From: Solenopsis invicta
Lineage: Eukaryota; Arthropoda; Insecta; Hymenoptera; Formicidae
Direction: 5' to 3'
Length of the DNA: 64,000 nucleotides
Assembly: GCF_016802725.1 (NCBI RefSeq)
Contig: NC_052679.1
Coordinates: forward strand, 4,092,001 to 4,156,000
Positions 12,699-26,018 of this stretch are shown here, one piece after another; position 1 is the stretch's first letter; every line of letters starts with the position of its first letter. The notes beneath the pieces were generated by a model. It did no database searches. It was given only the letters and a program-made list of their open reading frames with translations, and was not told the DNA's origin. The translations under genes were made by a program, and so were the position numbers.

Positions 12699-15079
12699 TT
12701 CCATATAACTTGGAAGAACAGAATTTTTTTTACCTTTACATGCACACGCATCCCTCGCGTGCAATTACATTCCCATAAATCATAATCCAACTCGTCATAA
12801 CTCAGATCCGGAATTCAGAATTCCGCATTCGCGAATTAAGCTTGTTAATTAATAGCCTCGTCTTCGCAACCGTACATTGATTGGAATTGTTTAATTAGCG
12901 AGATTATCTAACAGGAAAGAAATCGTAGAACGTTGAAATACGAACTGAAAAGAATCTCGCAAAAAATTCTGATCCTTTAATGCGATTTTCAATTATATCG
13001 GTCGCGAGGGCGTGCGTGCGTTTGTGCGTGATTCTGACTCGCGTCAAAATTTGCGTTGCTCTAAAAGAAAAAAAAATATATTTGTAAAAACAAACGCAGA
13101 TTTTTACGCTACTCTACCTATTGCACGAGGATACATCTGTATAATAATTAGAATGCTTCTCGCATGTATACTAAACATCAACTGTTTTAAGGCCATTTTA
13201 TGGAGAGTCGCGCGGAATCGTGCAGCATCAGCGAAAACCATCCTTCGTCTCTTCTACTTCCCCATCCTTCACGACCCTTTCTTTTCCGCCACGCAATCCT
13301 CGTCCGACTGAAATTCGATACGATCGCGATCCCGTTTCACATCTCGTCATCGGAGATTGATACCGGGTGTAACTCCAACGAGTTCAATTCTCTCGATGTC
13401 GCGGATACGGAAAAATAAACCTTACGGCCATCGTGGCGTCTCCGTTGTCGCAAAAATAACAAAAAAAAAGGAAAAAAAATACGCAGGTATCAGTTTCGCG
13501 TGCAGCTAGTAGTGATATTTGATCTCGTGAAAATTGCAACGGTCTCGCGATCTCTGATCAGCACGAAACTGTAAAAAAGCGACGTTTTCAAGATAAACCG
13601 CTCGCTTTTTGTTACAATAATTTTTCTTGCACGGCACTTAAGCAGGCAGACGAAACGATCGTAGACGCAGACGATTTTACGATAGATAATGTTTAATCGC
13701 AAACGTATTCATCGTCTCGATCGATCGAAGGCCAATTTTTCCGTAGTCGAGGATTTCGTGTAGAAATGCGAATTTATTTCTGGTAATTTTGAAACACGGT
13801 AAATAATTATTTAAAAAAAGATGATAAATTACGTACGTGCTGTAGAAAAATATTAAAGACGAAATTATGTTCGCTGAGGTACGGAATTTACCCCACTTTA
13901 TTGCGCAACGTTATTTATCTCACCACGCGCGTGGATTGCTCGAAACAAGTCGCCCTTGCATACGATCTTAATACAATAGATAAATGACAAAGAGCAAAAC
14001 TGCTCTTGCACTGTTGTTTTCTTATTGTCGTCTTATATATTGTGATATTATACGTTACGTGACAATTTAGATTTTCCGCGTGTAATATAACAATTACGAC
14101 TGCGAAAGAATCAATACGAAAGGATTATTACTAACTAACGGTCAATTAACGCGCGTTATTTAGTTACTGCGTAATTATTACGCATAAAGAATCGGTCTTA
14201 AACGAACGATCACGACGGGAGAGAGAGCAATGTGTGAGATATTTTCCATTCTCTCTTTCCTCTCTCCTTTCGTGCCGCTCGAATCGGTACGCGGTACCGG
14301 TAAATTTCGTTCGCTCGCGGTGTTAAACGTCACGCTCTGTAAATCTAACCGGCTGGCCGAAATCTACTTGCACGGGGTAATTATTTGGTGGTATCGTTTA
14401 TTTGATCATACAAAAGACGATCGACCTCCTTCTCGTTTTCTCCCTCTACCCTACCTAGGTGCGAAGGGAAACGCAATTCGATAAATCGAACACATTTCGT
14501 CCCGACATCCTGATAAAACGAAAAAGATACATAAATTAACAATAAAGGATAAAAAAATAAAAATTATAATCGACAATAATATATTTTTTTATATAGTGCA
14601 ATCAATACGTTATGTATATATATCTGTATATATATATATATATGTATAGAATGATCAAGTTAATATTTACACTCTATATACGTACTTCTACTGATTTTTG
14701 CGGATCCGTGTGTTTGCACAACAATTTTCGTGTGCTCTTAATCTATCTAGCTTCTCTACCGCACCGGTATGGGGCTATGGCAACTAACGTAATAATGGCA
14801 AGTACTTGCTGACGGAAAATCGAGAGAGCCAATACTTGGTGGTGCAAGTACAGACTTTTTGTGGAATGGAGCGATTGAAGAGTCGCGATGAAGAGAGACC
14901 GATGAATCAAGGCCGATTAATCTCGTTTTGCGCAACGTTGATAGATATATCGTGTTTACGTTGCACCCTCGAAAAAAAAAAAAAACAAAATTTGTGACTG
15001 CCCGTGATATCTTTTTTTTTTGTATCTCTGAACAAAGATACTTTCAAATAATTCGAGTTAGGCACCCTGTATATGGCGA

Positions 15080-15404
15080 GACGCCGATTATCCGGATATA
15101 AAATGAGAGAAAGAGAAAGAGAGGAGAGACCTACATAACGTATCTGTTATTGATTACCTGTGCAAAATTTTCACGTGTAAAAAAATATAAACAAGGTATA
15201 GTATTAAAAGCAACAAATACAAAAAAAACAATCATGTGATATAAAAATATTCATATAAATTTGAACATAAATATTTCGTATAAATATAAAAATCATAAAA
15301 AGTAAAAAAATATTTCAATGGAATATAAAATAAAAATTTTGTCTTGCATTTTTTTTAAATGAACGTCAGTCGTCCGGGAGAATCTGTTCGGGATAATCGG
15401 CGTC
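15080..15404. mobile_element. Inverted-repeat unit, possible non-autonomous element
   Basis: GACGCCGATTATCC (15,080-15,093) is exactly inverted at 15,391-15,404, enclosing about 300 bp of AT-rich DNA unlike the GC-richer flanks. CACCCTGTATA, a mariner-end-like motif, abuts the left side. No coding capacity or clear target duplication. Confidence 0.45.
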
Positions 15405-17144
15405 CAAATGTTTTATCGTACAGCATTACGGGGCTTCGAGACTTTATGCGAAACGCGCTCATTGCTCGTAACTAAGCCGATTAGTTCGACAATCCGGCAC
15501 GCATAATCGACGTAATTGCGACGTTGTTTTGCATTTTTGTCGCTTATGCCTCATGCCTAGAACTCATTCTCGTTACGACACCGAACGGTTTTTCATTTTG
15601 CCCCTTCCGTTTTTTTTTTCTTTTCTATTGCGAGGTGCTCTCGCGCTCTTCTTACTCTCAAAATTTCGCAAACGTGAAATCGTCACTTTGGTGGGAACGT
15701 GCGATAAAGCTCTATTTAGCGTCAGCGGATCTTACACGCGGAACTGTGAAATTGACAAACACAACTGGATGGACGGGTGGTGAAAGGGGGGGGGGAGGAA
15801 AGCAGGGCGGGGGATGGGGTTTTGCTATTGCTCTGTGATCGAGTCTTATCTCTAATACATTCAACAACTAGAAACAGAGAAACACTGGAATCGTGCCGCA
15901 GCCGAATATGAAATTCTCGACCCACCGTGTTTATTGTGTGTGATGTATGTTGTATGTGGAAGTTCTCTTTGCGCAAATCTATTTTTACCTATCTCTCGCG
16001 TCTAGTGCGTGTGTATGTGTACATGTTCCTTCGTTCCCTCTTTCCTCGTTTTTCCCCCTTTTTTTTTGGAGTTTTAGGTCACGAGGGTGTAAGCCGTAAA
16101 ACGCGTACGCTCGAGCAGGCGGAGTGTGGAAGCAGTCGGGAAGTTATTATACGAGTCCACGAATCGCTCGCCGCTTGGTTACCGCCTCGTCCTACACGTA
16201 CATACATATATACACGGCTGCTGCGCAAAAACAATGTGTTCGAAACATTACTCAACATACATACTTGGGGAACTGCGCGGAGAAAAAGAATTCGTCGACA
16301 CAGCCGAATTTGTCACTGTCGCCAGTGAGAGTTTCGTTAGTTGTTATATTATGGACAGCAAAAAGACAATTGCTGGGAGAGACGGCGTGGAATTTTGTTC
16401 GATATAACCTTTTACAATTTTGTTTGTTCTACTTACGAAATAATTAGCGCGTTCTCGAAGCACTTTTGCTACATCTTTTCATCAGTCCGATATTTCTGGA
16501 GAGTCTTTCGCAGAAGCCGTATCACGAATCATCTTGTTGTAATGATAAACGAAACCACAATTGCTTGTCAACGGAAAAATTTTGTACAATATTCAATTTC
16601 AACGTCAGTAGATTTAAACAAGTCCCGTTGAATCGCTGCATAGATGGCAGCAGTGACAGTTTCGCTGTGTGACGGGGAAGTTCCTTCTCTCGCTGTGTAT
16701 GTGAGAGGGTAGAAATCGCAGAAAAATGCTCCCCTCGCGTATTCGGGGGGAAAAACGGCTCCGCATGGACGATGATAAATTTATACCTCCGAGGGTTTCG
16801 TTTTATTCTCCCTCGGAGGAGAGATGAAGAATGCAGACGCGCGTGTACGTGTGCACGCGAATTTTCTTTCCGTCTCAACAATTTCGAAAAAAAAAAAAAA
16901 AAAAAAAAAAATTAAAGAAAAAATGTATTTACATTTACATATAACTCTGCAACACATGCCATGTATACACAATAAAATAACTTGGTCCAAGAATAACGCA
17001 GAACATCCAGTGTTCAAATTCAATCAATAATTTATACAATCCGATAAATAATTTGATAAATAAATTTTTATGGTGACACGTCCAATTTAGAGAGCGGCGT
17101 AAGCTCTAATCGATAATATCGCGAAAGAAAAAAAGAACATGTTA
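15405..17144. other. Intergenic, no gene seen
   Basis: Mixed composition with a G-rich patch at 15,785-15,820, pyrimidine-rich runs and an A-run at 16,887-16,911. Several short frames overlap on both strands without recognisable similarity. Confidence 0.55.
16887..16911. repeat. A homopolymer run
   Basis: About 25 consecutive A bases. I see no retrotransposon body or target duplication linked to it. Confidence 0.9.
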
Positions 17145-17298
17145 AGCGGCGTCTACAATACAGTTATTATACAGTATCGTTAAGATGTTACGACTCTGCG
17201 ACGAACCAATCAAAAGAGAAAATATATAATTTTTTCTTCTTTGATTGGTTCGTCGCAACGTCGTAACATCGTAACGACTGTTGATTGTAGACGACGCT
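17145..17298. mobile_element. Foldback MITE, PIF/Harbinger-like
   Basis: The ends AGCGGCGTCTACAATAC and its inverse GATTGTAGACGACGCT pair with few mismatches. The inner arms CGACGAACCAATCAAA and TTTGATTGGTTCGTCG are perfect, so almost all of the 154 bp folds into one hairpin. Both sides carry TTA, matching the 3-bp TWA target duplication of PIF/Harbinger elements. No coding capacity. The superfamily call is inference from the target duplication. Confidence 0.75.
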
Positions 17299-17633
17299 TT
17301 ATTTGTAAGTGCGCGTCCGGAACGTATTACAATTGCAATATTCATAATTTAATTGTGCGAATTGTGTCTCTCGTTGCATCGCCGCATTCTTCTGCAGTTT
17401 CTCCGCTTCAAACGTCAAACAGAAAAGGATCCACTTTCGTCAAATGAACAATTATTAAACAAAACAACAGATCAATACAATATATCACTCAAGAATCACC
17501 CAGATTTGATATACATCTCACTTTTCCCCTCTTTAAAGTTTAATGCGACATGTTGCGTGAAAAATGCCTTTCACTTAATATCTTCTCCCATTCACTATTC
17601 GTAGATGTATACATATCATGTATATGTTGTGTG

Positions 17634-17636
<3 letters not shown>

Positions 17637-17682
<46 letters not shown>
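17637..17682. repeat. TA microsatellite
   Basis: About 23 uninterrupted TA units. Confidence 0.95.
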
Positions 17683-17684
<2 letters not shown>

Positions 17685-17760
17685 TTAATATAGTCTGCAA
17701 AAGATAAATTTAATCTCAAGGTAACTGAATGTATATAAAATATCTCTGCTATACATATAT

Positions 17761-17807
17761 ATGTACATACATACATACATATATATGTACATACATACAT
17801 ACATACA

Positions 17808-17841
<34 letters not shown>

Positions 17842-17877
17842 CATACATACATACATGTATGTGTATGTATGTATATG

Positions 17878-17938
<61 letters not shown>
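17761..17938. repeat. Compound ACAT / TATG / TA microsatellite
   Basis: ACAT units fill most of 17,761-17,855, pass into the inverse TATG units to about 17,890, and end in about 24 TA units. Because ACAT and TATG are near-inverse, the array can fold on itself. Open frames of Tyr, Ile, His and Met across it are artefacts. Confidence 0.95.
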
Positions 17939-17943
<5 letters not shown>

Positions 17944-18068
17944 ATTTTTTTCACTCAAAATTCTTAGTATATTTTCGGGATCCCGAAAATAAACCGAATT
18001 TTTTGTTCGACAAGTAAAACTGTTCAGTCTGAGCTATACAGCACTATATATATTTATATATGTGTACA

Positions 18069-18069
18069 A

Positions 18070-18100
<31 letters not shown>

Positions 18101-18101
18101 T
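18069..18101. repeat. CA microsatellite
   Basis: About 12 CA units, then an interrupted CGCACACATACATATATA stretch. It belongs to the microsatellite cluster that starts near 17,637. Confidence 0.9.
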
Positions 18102-18110
18102 ACATATATA

Positions 18111-20277
18111 TAAATATATATACTTGCATCTATATATTATCCTCCTGAGTCTGTAAGCTGAAAGGCAATTTTCGTACGCCTCTTTGCCGTACACGACATA
18201 CAAAAAATACCACAGAATATACACATAGAATAACGAATTACGTTGTTAAATTCCGAACAAAAGTCACAATAATGATGCCTCACGACAGTCCGCTCCTCTC
18301 TACTTATCCCTATATATGTATACCATTTTGCGTAAATAAAAATGATTTCGGTCTAAAATTATATTGCTAATAGGCGCTTCCTTTCTTCGCACGGGAGCGC
18401 GCTCGCCGCTCCCAGAAAAATTACGTGTTAGAATAAGATAATTAGACTTCTTTTACTCACTAACGTAATAATTAAAAAAATCTGATTACTCTGAAAAATT
18501 CGAGATTACTTTTTAAAAACTGTTCCTTAGACAGTACATTTTCTATTTCGAACGCTTAACCGTGCTTCCGTTTTTGTTTCTTTTTTTTCACTGGTATACA
18601 CCGTACGTTCCCGCGTGTACGCATTCTTTTTTTTCCACTCTTTTCTTTTTATGATTTTAATTTAGTTTTTATCTCATCCGTATTATGCACTTTCGCCCGC
18701 ACTTAGGAGGGCAACTTAGGACCATCACATAATTCACCATTTCGCGATTAATGGAATTATTACGCATTAATTACGAGGTATGTTTAAGTCGAAAAATTAG
18801 CAGCACGTTTACTTTTATTTTGATTATTCCACCTGTGTGAGTTTTGTATATCACATATTTTAGACATTTGTTCCGGTGTGTCTTGCAGATCTTCGTAGTG
18901 TTTCCCGGCCTTTTCGTTCGTCTTCCGTCTCACATTACTTCCTCAAGATTTGTACCGTATAGATTCGACAGGTCGTTCATCAACGAAGTTGCACTTGATA
19001 ATACGTAAATGATCGTGACGTGTGACCCGTTGGTTTACAGTCCTTTACTTTTTTTTTGTTGGTGAAATAATTTAAGATTTTCAGCTTTGCAATTCCGAGT
19101 GCAGTATTCGATATATGTACTGCTCGCGTTCCTTTTTATACATTGGATGAAGTCTTTTTATTAATTGTCGAGTGCAAATTTTATTTATACTTATTTATGC
19201 TTTACGTTCTTTCATTGTGGATTGATGCTACTGTAAAGTAGATAACACGACTGTATTATCCGCTCTCAGCGTTACTACTGTTTTGCGTTCGATTTACACA
19301 ATTTACATTCCGGATACATTGTTTCACACTGTGCGAACTTACACATTCGTCTTATCTACGTTATCGCGGTTTCCATGTTAGAGTTTTAAGCAGTTCGTTA
19401 GGGCGTATTACGAGGCGTTGAGTGTCATTATGGCGTATACACATGTTTTTCTTCCTTCTCCCTTTTGTTTTTACAGCACTGCACTTCCTTGTTATATGAA
19501 GATTTTAAGGATAGTAGAACCTCGATAAAAAGGGTCACGTGAAAAGTTCGATTTACGATTAGCCTAGCGTTTCCCTCGTTTACACATTTAAATTAATTTG
19601 ATATACCTAATATGATACTGTATGTTTTACACATATGAGGGCTTTCTTTGTTATTTTATTACTATCGCCTTCTTGGCAATTCGATTGCCGAATTCTTTAT
19701 TATCTTTGACCACAGAACGAAACAACCATTTCTTTTAAAAATCCTTAACAAGAATTAATTAAAGATAAATAACACTTGTAATAAAACTAATACAGGTCCT
19801 TTTGCAATAATCAATTTTAATAGACTTAGAAAAAAATAACCAATCCAATTAGATGCTCTCAAGGTGTATATAAATTAGTGGATAAATAATTTATCTTCGT
19901 AAAAAATTATATTACCCTTGCGTAATATCATACAATAAATATGAAAATGGAATATATCCTCGTAAAAATTAAGGCAAATTATGAGTGACAAATAATGGCA
20001 ATTTTGATAAGAAAGATAAATGTGACAGTAATATTATAATATTATAGTTAAAATAATATTACTGGCACATACATACGGTTTGCGTGAATTATATTACACT
20101 GTAATATATCACGTACTAATAACAGAAATAAAATTATCGTAATAGAATTTCTTTAAAGAATAACAATCACGATATAATCGACGATATGAAGCAAAAATCA
20201 TAATAAAGAACTCGGCAATAGATTTTACTTACGGTTCTAAACATTGTTTGATTGTTTAAATTATTTTAGGTTAGTTC
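18111..20277. other. Downstream region of FBXO11, probably including its 3' UTR
   Basis: AT-rich sequence follows the FBXO11 stop on its strand. Plus-strand TTTATT at 19,696-19,701 reads as AATAAA for FBXO11, about 580 nt past the stop. A hairpin with 12-bp perfect arms (CAGTAATATTAT and its inverse) lies at 20,026-20,064. I see no coding exon. Confidence 0.5.
20026..20064. repeat. Small AT-rich hairpin
   Basis: CAGTAATATTAT and ATAATATTACTG form perfect 12-bp arms around a 15-nt loop. It would lie in the FBXO11 3' UTR if transcription reaches the AATAAA on its strand at 19,696. Confidence 0.6.
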
Positions 20278-23200
20278 CTAGTTGACCATAAGTGTATGCG
20301 ATTCCATGGGCGCCGCACTATCGTACAACGTATCCGTATCTTGCGTAGGCTCACCCTGCAGCTGACACTGATTGCTCAATGTTCCGGCACCGCAATCGCA
20401 AAAGAATCTAGAAATATTAATATGCACACGATTACATTATGATTACTTCATTTACAGCAAATGCGGGTTTAGATAATGCACGAAGTCAAGCTTGTGCGAG
20501 CTCACCGATCGTGTCTGATGAATTCTACGTCGTGGCCAGCGTGACAAGTTTTTATACAGTTAACGCATATCGCGTTCCGATCCGTTGTGTTGCACGTTTG
20601 ACAACGATAGAAGTCGTGCATGGGAAAGGAAGTGTACGAAGAGATTTTGTATAAACATTGGCCATTCCCAACCGCTTTCTCTACCGCGTCTTGATTATTA
20701 AATATTTTATTGCCTAAAAAACAAGAGAAAGAAGAGCGTGCGATAATTCTTTATTTAGAAGCGCCGGCGGCTGGTCACCGGAAATGAGTATTTACCTCTA
20801 GTCGTCGGTTGCACCCCGCTTGCCAGACACAGACCGCCGAATCGATTATTGAATATTTGATTGAATTCCAGGGTAGCGGTGGCGTTGTTAGTTATTTCGA
20901 CGCCAGCTGCCAAACCATCGAAAATCCGGTTCCTCCTTAGAATCGGCTGCGATTGCGTTGATATAAGCACGCCTGCTTGCGCGTTGCGAAATATGTCATT
21001 TTCCTCTAAAATACCTGTATCAAAACGCACAAATCACAATTCTGTTCTTTTAAATGCGTTTATTACATCTACATGCAGAAATTTCTTCATTTTTATTGTA
21101 TTCTTTGTGATAAAAGTTTAAAGATTATAAAATTATCATTAATTTTTAAATTGGAATAATTATGTTTGATTACTTGCAATTACTTTGATTGTATGAAGCT
21201 TTCTTTAGTCAGTATCAATTTTAGTAAAAACAGGAAAATGTATTTAACTGAATATTTCAAGAAAAAGTATAAATTTTTAAAAAATTTTGCTGTTTATGCG
21301 ATATTTATTGTTAGTCAATTACCAAAATTTCGCTAAAAAGAGAGAACGTCTTTACCTTTGCCCCCGTTAAATATACAGATTCCGCCGTCTCGTCCATCGT
21401 ATATTTTGTTCCTTTTAAGAGTTGGATTGCTGTCAGTCTTAATCCAGACACCAGCCATTGCGTTGTCAAAAATCTCATTTTGTTCGAGTAAGCCTAAGCC
21501 GCTATTATACACTAGAACGCCACCGTTTTGTCCTCCCCATATCTTATTACCGCGTATTACCGGATTACTGCCAGTCCTGGAGAAGCAACACGCATTTTCA
21601 GTCGATTCTTATATTAACCCATATCCAAAATTACTAATAATAAGCTACAACCTTTTACAAAGTGAAAATTACCTTATTTGTACTCCTGAATACAAATGAT
21701 TGAAAATATCATTGTCCTCCAATTTCCCATGACCATTGTCATAAAAATACACACCAACTTGTTTGCCACTATGAATTCGATTTCGCCTTAAAACCGGCGT
21801 CGAACCCGTTGTGATCCACACGCCTGCCAAGGTATTAGCATACACCTCGTTTTCTTCTATCAAACCTTGGCCCTTTTCGTGCACGTAAATGCCGCCGTGC
21901 TGACCATGATGTATCTTATTGTGTCGGACGATCGGATCCGAGTTTGTTCTGATTTGTATGCCAGCTAGTGCATTGCCGTAGATATTGTTGTGCTCAATCA
22001 AACCTCTACCTTCGCCGAATATGTACACTCCACCTTGATGGCCATTGTATATTTCGTTCCGACGTATAGTTGGGTTCGAATTCGATGTAATCCATACACC
22101 AGCAAAATTGTTCGAATGAATTTTGTTGTCAATAAATTGGCCTAGACCGTTTTCATGAACATAGATGCCACCGGTCTGACCGTGATGAATCTCGCAGTGA
22201 ACAACAGTAGGATTAGCCCCAGCTTTCACCTCAAAACCTGCTATCCGATTATTGTGAATGTCGTTGGCCTCGAAGTAACCGAGTCCGTTATCGAACGTGA
22301 ATATTCCTACATCGCGACCGTGATGAATGTGATTCCGTCGCATGATAGGATTCGCGTAATTCTTCACCCAGATGCCAGCGAGGGCATTCCGCGAGATCTC
22401 GTTGTCCTCGTATGTACCCTGAGCGTAGTCGGTCACGTACAATCCGACATTCTCGCAATCCGATATGTCACAATTCTTCACTAACGGATTGGCACCCATG
22501 CCCGACACGCAGACCGCTGCACCAACTGAAAATTGAAAATATGTATGATAAATAAAATTGCCACATTCATTTGCATTGTATATCGAATAAAGTAGAAATA
22601 TTGAAGATAAATTGCTTCAGTCTTTGTGATACATTGAATAATCATAAATCTTATAATCATTTTATTATAAATAATTAAATTTTATTATAAAATCATAAAG
22701 GTATATTCCAATTTTCTTTACAGGGTAATTTTAAATGGTAATGGATTTATTTAAAGCATTAAGCGTGCACTTACCGACACTTGAACTTCTGATGATGCAG
22801 TGGTCGACAGTAGGACTGCAATTTTCACCAACTTCCAAACAATAGTGCTTGTGATGGGGTACCGTACTCGTGACGTCGGGCGTGAATTTTAACGTGAGAT
22901 GCCCGGCGTAAGCGCGTTTTGCACCCTCTACAAACATAACCGTCGACTCGCTCTCTCGTTCTAGAATGACAGACTCTGCGACATTTCCCGGCGCGGCACC
23001 AATCAATGCTACATCACTGTCGATCACAAGAAATTCGCCTCTATATGTGCCAGCATGTAGAAAAACTAAGTGCTGTGTCGAAGTATCTTCCCCACTCGTT
23101 TGTGAATTGCTATTACAACAACCCTGCCCGCCCGCAGCTGTAGTGCCGCTGTTCGTCGAGGCGCTGCTGTTGCTTCTGTACTCGTCGACGTAGTCCAGTG

Positions 23201-25030
23201 CACCCTGAACCGTGTTGAAATACGGCAGATTGCGGCCTTTAAACTTTAAATCCTGAAAGCCAGGTCGCACGTGTACGCCTCTGTATAGTTGCCTAAAACT
23301 CTCCTTCCACGGATTCTGGTACTCGGAATCGTCCGGTGAGACAAATTCGAATTTACACGGCGCTGGATTGAACAACGGCAGATCATATTCATAGACTTGT
23401 TGATACAACGACTTCCACAGTTCCGTGTCATTCGCAATCACTTGGAAACGCTTGCAGACTTGCGAGACACGACAAAGATCTTGCTCCATAAGGTAATTGA
23501 ATATCGTGAGTAAGACTTCATCCGGTAGCTCATACTGGAGGTAATGCGCCGCAGTGTTTGTATTTATACCTGTCGCGAGAAATCAAAGTTAGTGAAGTTT
23601 AGTGGAATCAGTAAACTCAGAATCGGATTTCTAAAGATCCATGCGTCGAGAGAAATGAGCCATTAGGATTTTTGCATATTAGACTGGGCATTAATATTTT
23701 TAATATATTTATCATTATATGCTAATTCTTTCGGCGCATAGAGCAATTTCTAATTCGACACTCGTCAAACGTTAATAATCGCCTTGAAACGTACCATCCG
23801 TGGACAATGAACACGTTCGTCTCGGTCGTTTCCTCGCTGGTAGAGACGACGAACCGAAGGTAGCGGCAATGCCACCCGATGGCGGAAGGGCAGAACTCGT
23901 GCCAGGCGCCGGATCGGGATGCGGTGGACTTTTGCGTCTCAGATCGTACGGCGACGAGTGCAATTGAGGTGACGGTGAGGGAGCGGCCACTCCGGATACA
24001 CTAGGGGACGAGCCTCGTCCACCACTTCCGCCGACTCCACCGCCAGCTGCTGTTGAAATGTGCAGATTGGACGTTGGACATGGCAGCTCGACTAGCTCGG
24101 CTAAAAACAAAATGTGATCATTAGAAGAAAGGAAAGCAGCAAAGCTTTTTTAAAAAATCTCTGCAAGTTCTCTAAAAAGAAAGATAATCATTTTAGAAAA
24201 GGAGGTTTTTTCATTCTTGTCTGTCCGCAGATTTCTAGAAATTTAATTTGAGGTATAGAAAGCAGCCTCTCTCTCTAATATACATTCTCAGTGTGAGCAT
24301 AAACAGTCTTGTATAACATATTAATACAGCTTGAAAATAAAAGGCATATTTGTAACCACATGTGCAAACATTCGCTATCTGCTGCATAATTTAAAGTGAG
24401 CCAGAGACCATTAGAGAAATTTGCATGGTGACACAAGGTGACCTTGTTTTACAAATATCGCGGCATAAATGAGATAATATAATGTCGCAGGCCCGCAGAA
24501 TCTGTTAATAGAGAGCAACGCTGCGATTACATGTACCACAATGTAATTGTTGACATTATGCAAATCTAATTACACATCAATGTGTGCAATGACGAAATCA
24601 CGAACAACGAAAATGACACGCATGAGTTGCCGTTTCGAATCCTCTTTAAATACGTCGAAAACTACGAAGTCAAAGAGTGCGTGTCGTACAATAGGACATC
24701 AGTGCGTCGCGCGTACCTTTCCCAATAACGCGTTTCCGTGTAACACGATTAACGGAACTCGTGAGCACAAACGCGATACGTTTTGTCTAACGCGGTCTGC
24801 GTTGTCGCGAGTCCGAAATTTACGTTAGATGGCTAGCGGAGCACAAGCCCCCATTGACAGAAGCCCATTGACGGCCCCCGACCATCTCTCTCCATTCATC
24901 GGCGAATCATTATCGCGTAGACATCACGGACACCACGCGAGCGAGTCGTCATCGCGCACGGCTCCGTTCCGTTCCGTAAACAGCGCCTTGACGTTTCACT
25001 TTCTAGCTGGCCGCTGCCGACAGCACGCAT

Positions 25031-25062
<32 letters not shown>

Positions 25063-25969
25063 GCGCGGTGGACAGCGCGCAGCGCGAGCACGGGAGGGCG
25101 CTGCTCGTGGGATCCACGAGAATGCCACCGTCGATTTCGGGGGGGGGGCCCCGAGGATCTACTCTCGATCACGGTTTCCGGGTCACACTCGCCGAGTCCT
25201 CTCGCGAAAGTGGAGCACACACCGGCAGTTCGTCACTCGAGACGCACCGGCGGCGGCGGCGGCGGCGGCGCCGATGCCGCGTAACCGACGTCGGCTCCTC
25301 CCTCCTCCTCTTCATCCTCCTCCCCCCTTCATCACTTTTTTTCCTCTCCTTCTGCAAAAAAGCTCCTTTAAATGTTTTGTCTTCCGAAGAGAAACACCGT
25401 GGGCGATTTAACTCCCCGGAGATCTTAAGAATCGCGAGCACCTGTTACGGTTACACCGACAGCAGAATTCTGTCGGATGACATCATTTTTTTATTCTTAT
25501 CTAATCTATCTCGCTTTAACAAATCCAAATATCCGAATACTCGAGCGTTAATCTGCATGTCATGTAATTGCCACTTGAGTTTAATTAATTGATATTTAAT
25601 GTATAATTCTCAAAGAGAATATACATTGCTTTTAACACGTGTAAGAGTTTCAAGTATTATCTTGACGCGACAATAATTTAAATAGCGATTAAATCTCCCC
25701 AAATATTTGATATGAATATCAAAATTGTAACGGTCTCAAGAATATTTGCTCACTCGTCCTCCCATTCTGCCTCTGTTTGTTCTCTCGCTTCTGCTCTCCT
25801 CCTCCCTCTCTCTCTCTCACGCTTCTTCCTCAGCCGCTCTCTCCCCTCTTTCGGACCACCGGAAAATTCGGCACCGATCGACGTGTATCTCGCAAGCTGC
25901 GCCGCGTTCCAGCCGGATCGCTGGCGATTCGGAAACAAGAGAGAGGAGAGAAAGGGGGTGGAAGGGAGG

Positions 25970-26018
<49 letters not shown>

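Larger units (their letters stand above)
9651..15079. other. Intergenic, mixed composition, no gene seen
   Basis: CpG-rich to about 12,450, then more AT-rich. It holds a single mariner-like terminus at 11,541, a 70-bp tandem duplication (11,892-12,009), a CACGTG-centred palindrome (12,211-12,224), a 14-bp-arm hairpin (12,657-12,698) and an AT microsatellite (about 14,612-14,645). No supported exon. Confidence 0.55.

Noticed and set aside
11541..15071. One 3.5 kb mariner element between the CAGGGTG-like end at 11,541 and the CACCCTGTA end at 15,064
   Set aside because: The ends match only over a few bases, the spacing is far too long, and there is no transposase remnant between them.
17540..17992. 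Tyr/Ile/His/Met-rich open frames on both strands
   Set aside because: They are translations of ACAT, TATG and TA microsatellites.
22071..22090. A tRNA T-loop-like GGTTCGAATTC
   Set aside because: It lies inside the coding sequence of FBXO11 and has no acceptor or anticodon stem around it.
25029..25592. A gene starting in the CA repeat of FBXO11 intron 1
   Set aside because: The frame begins in a microsatellite and runs through a CGG repeat; nothing in it resembles a protein family.
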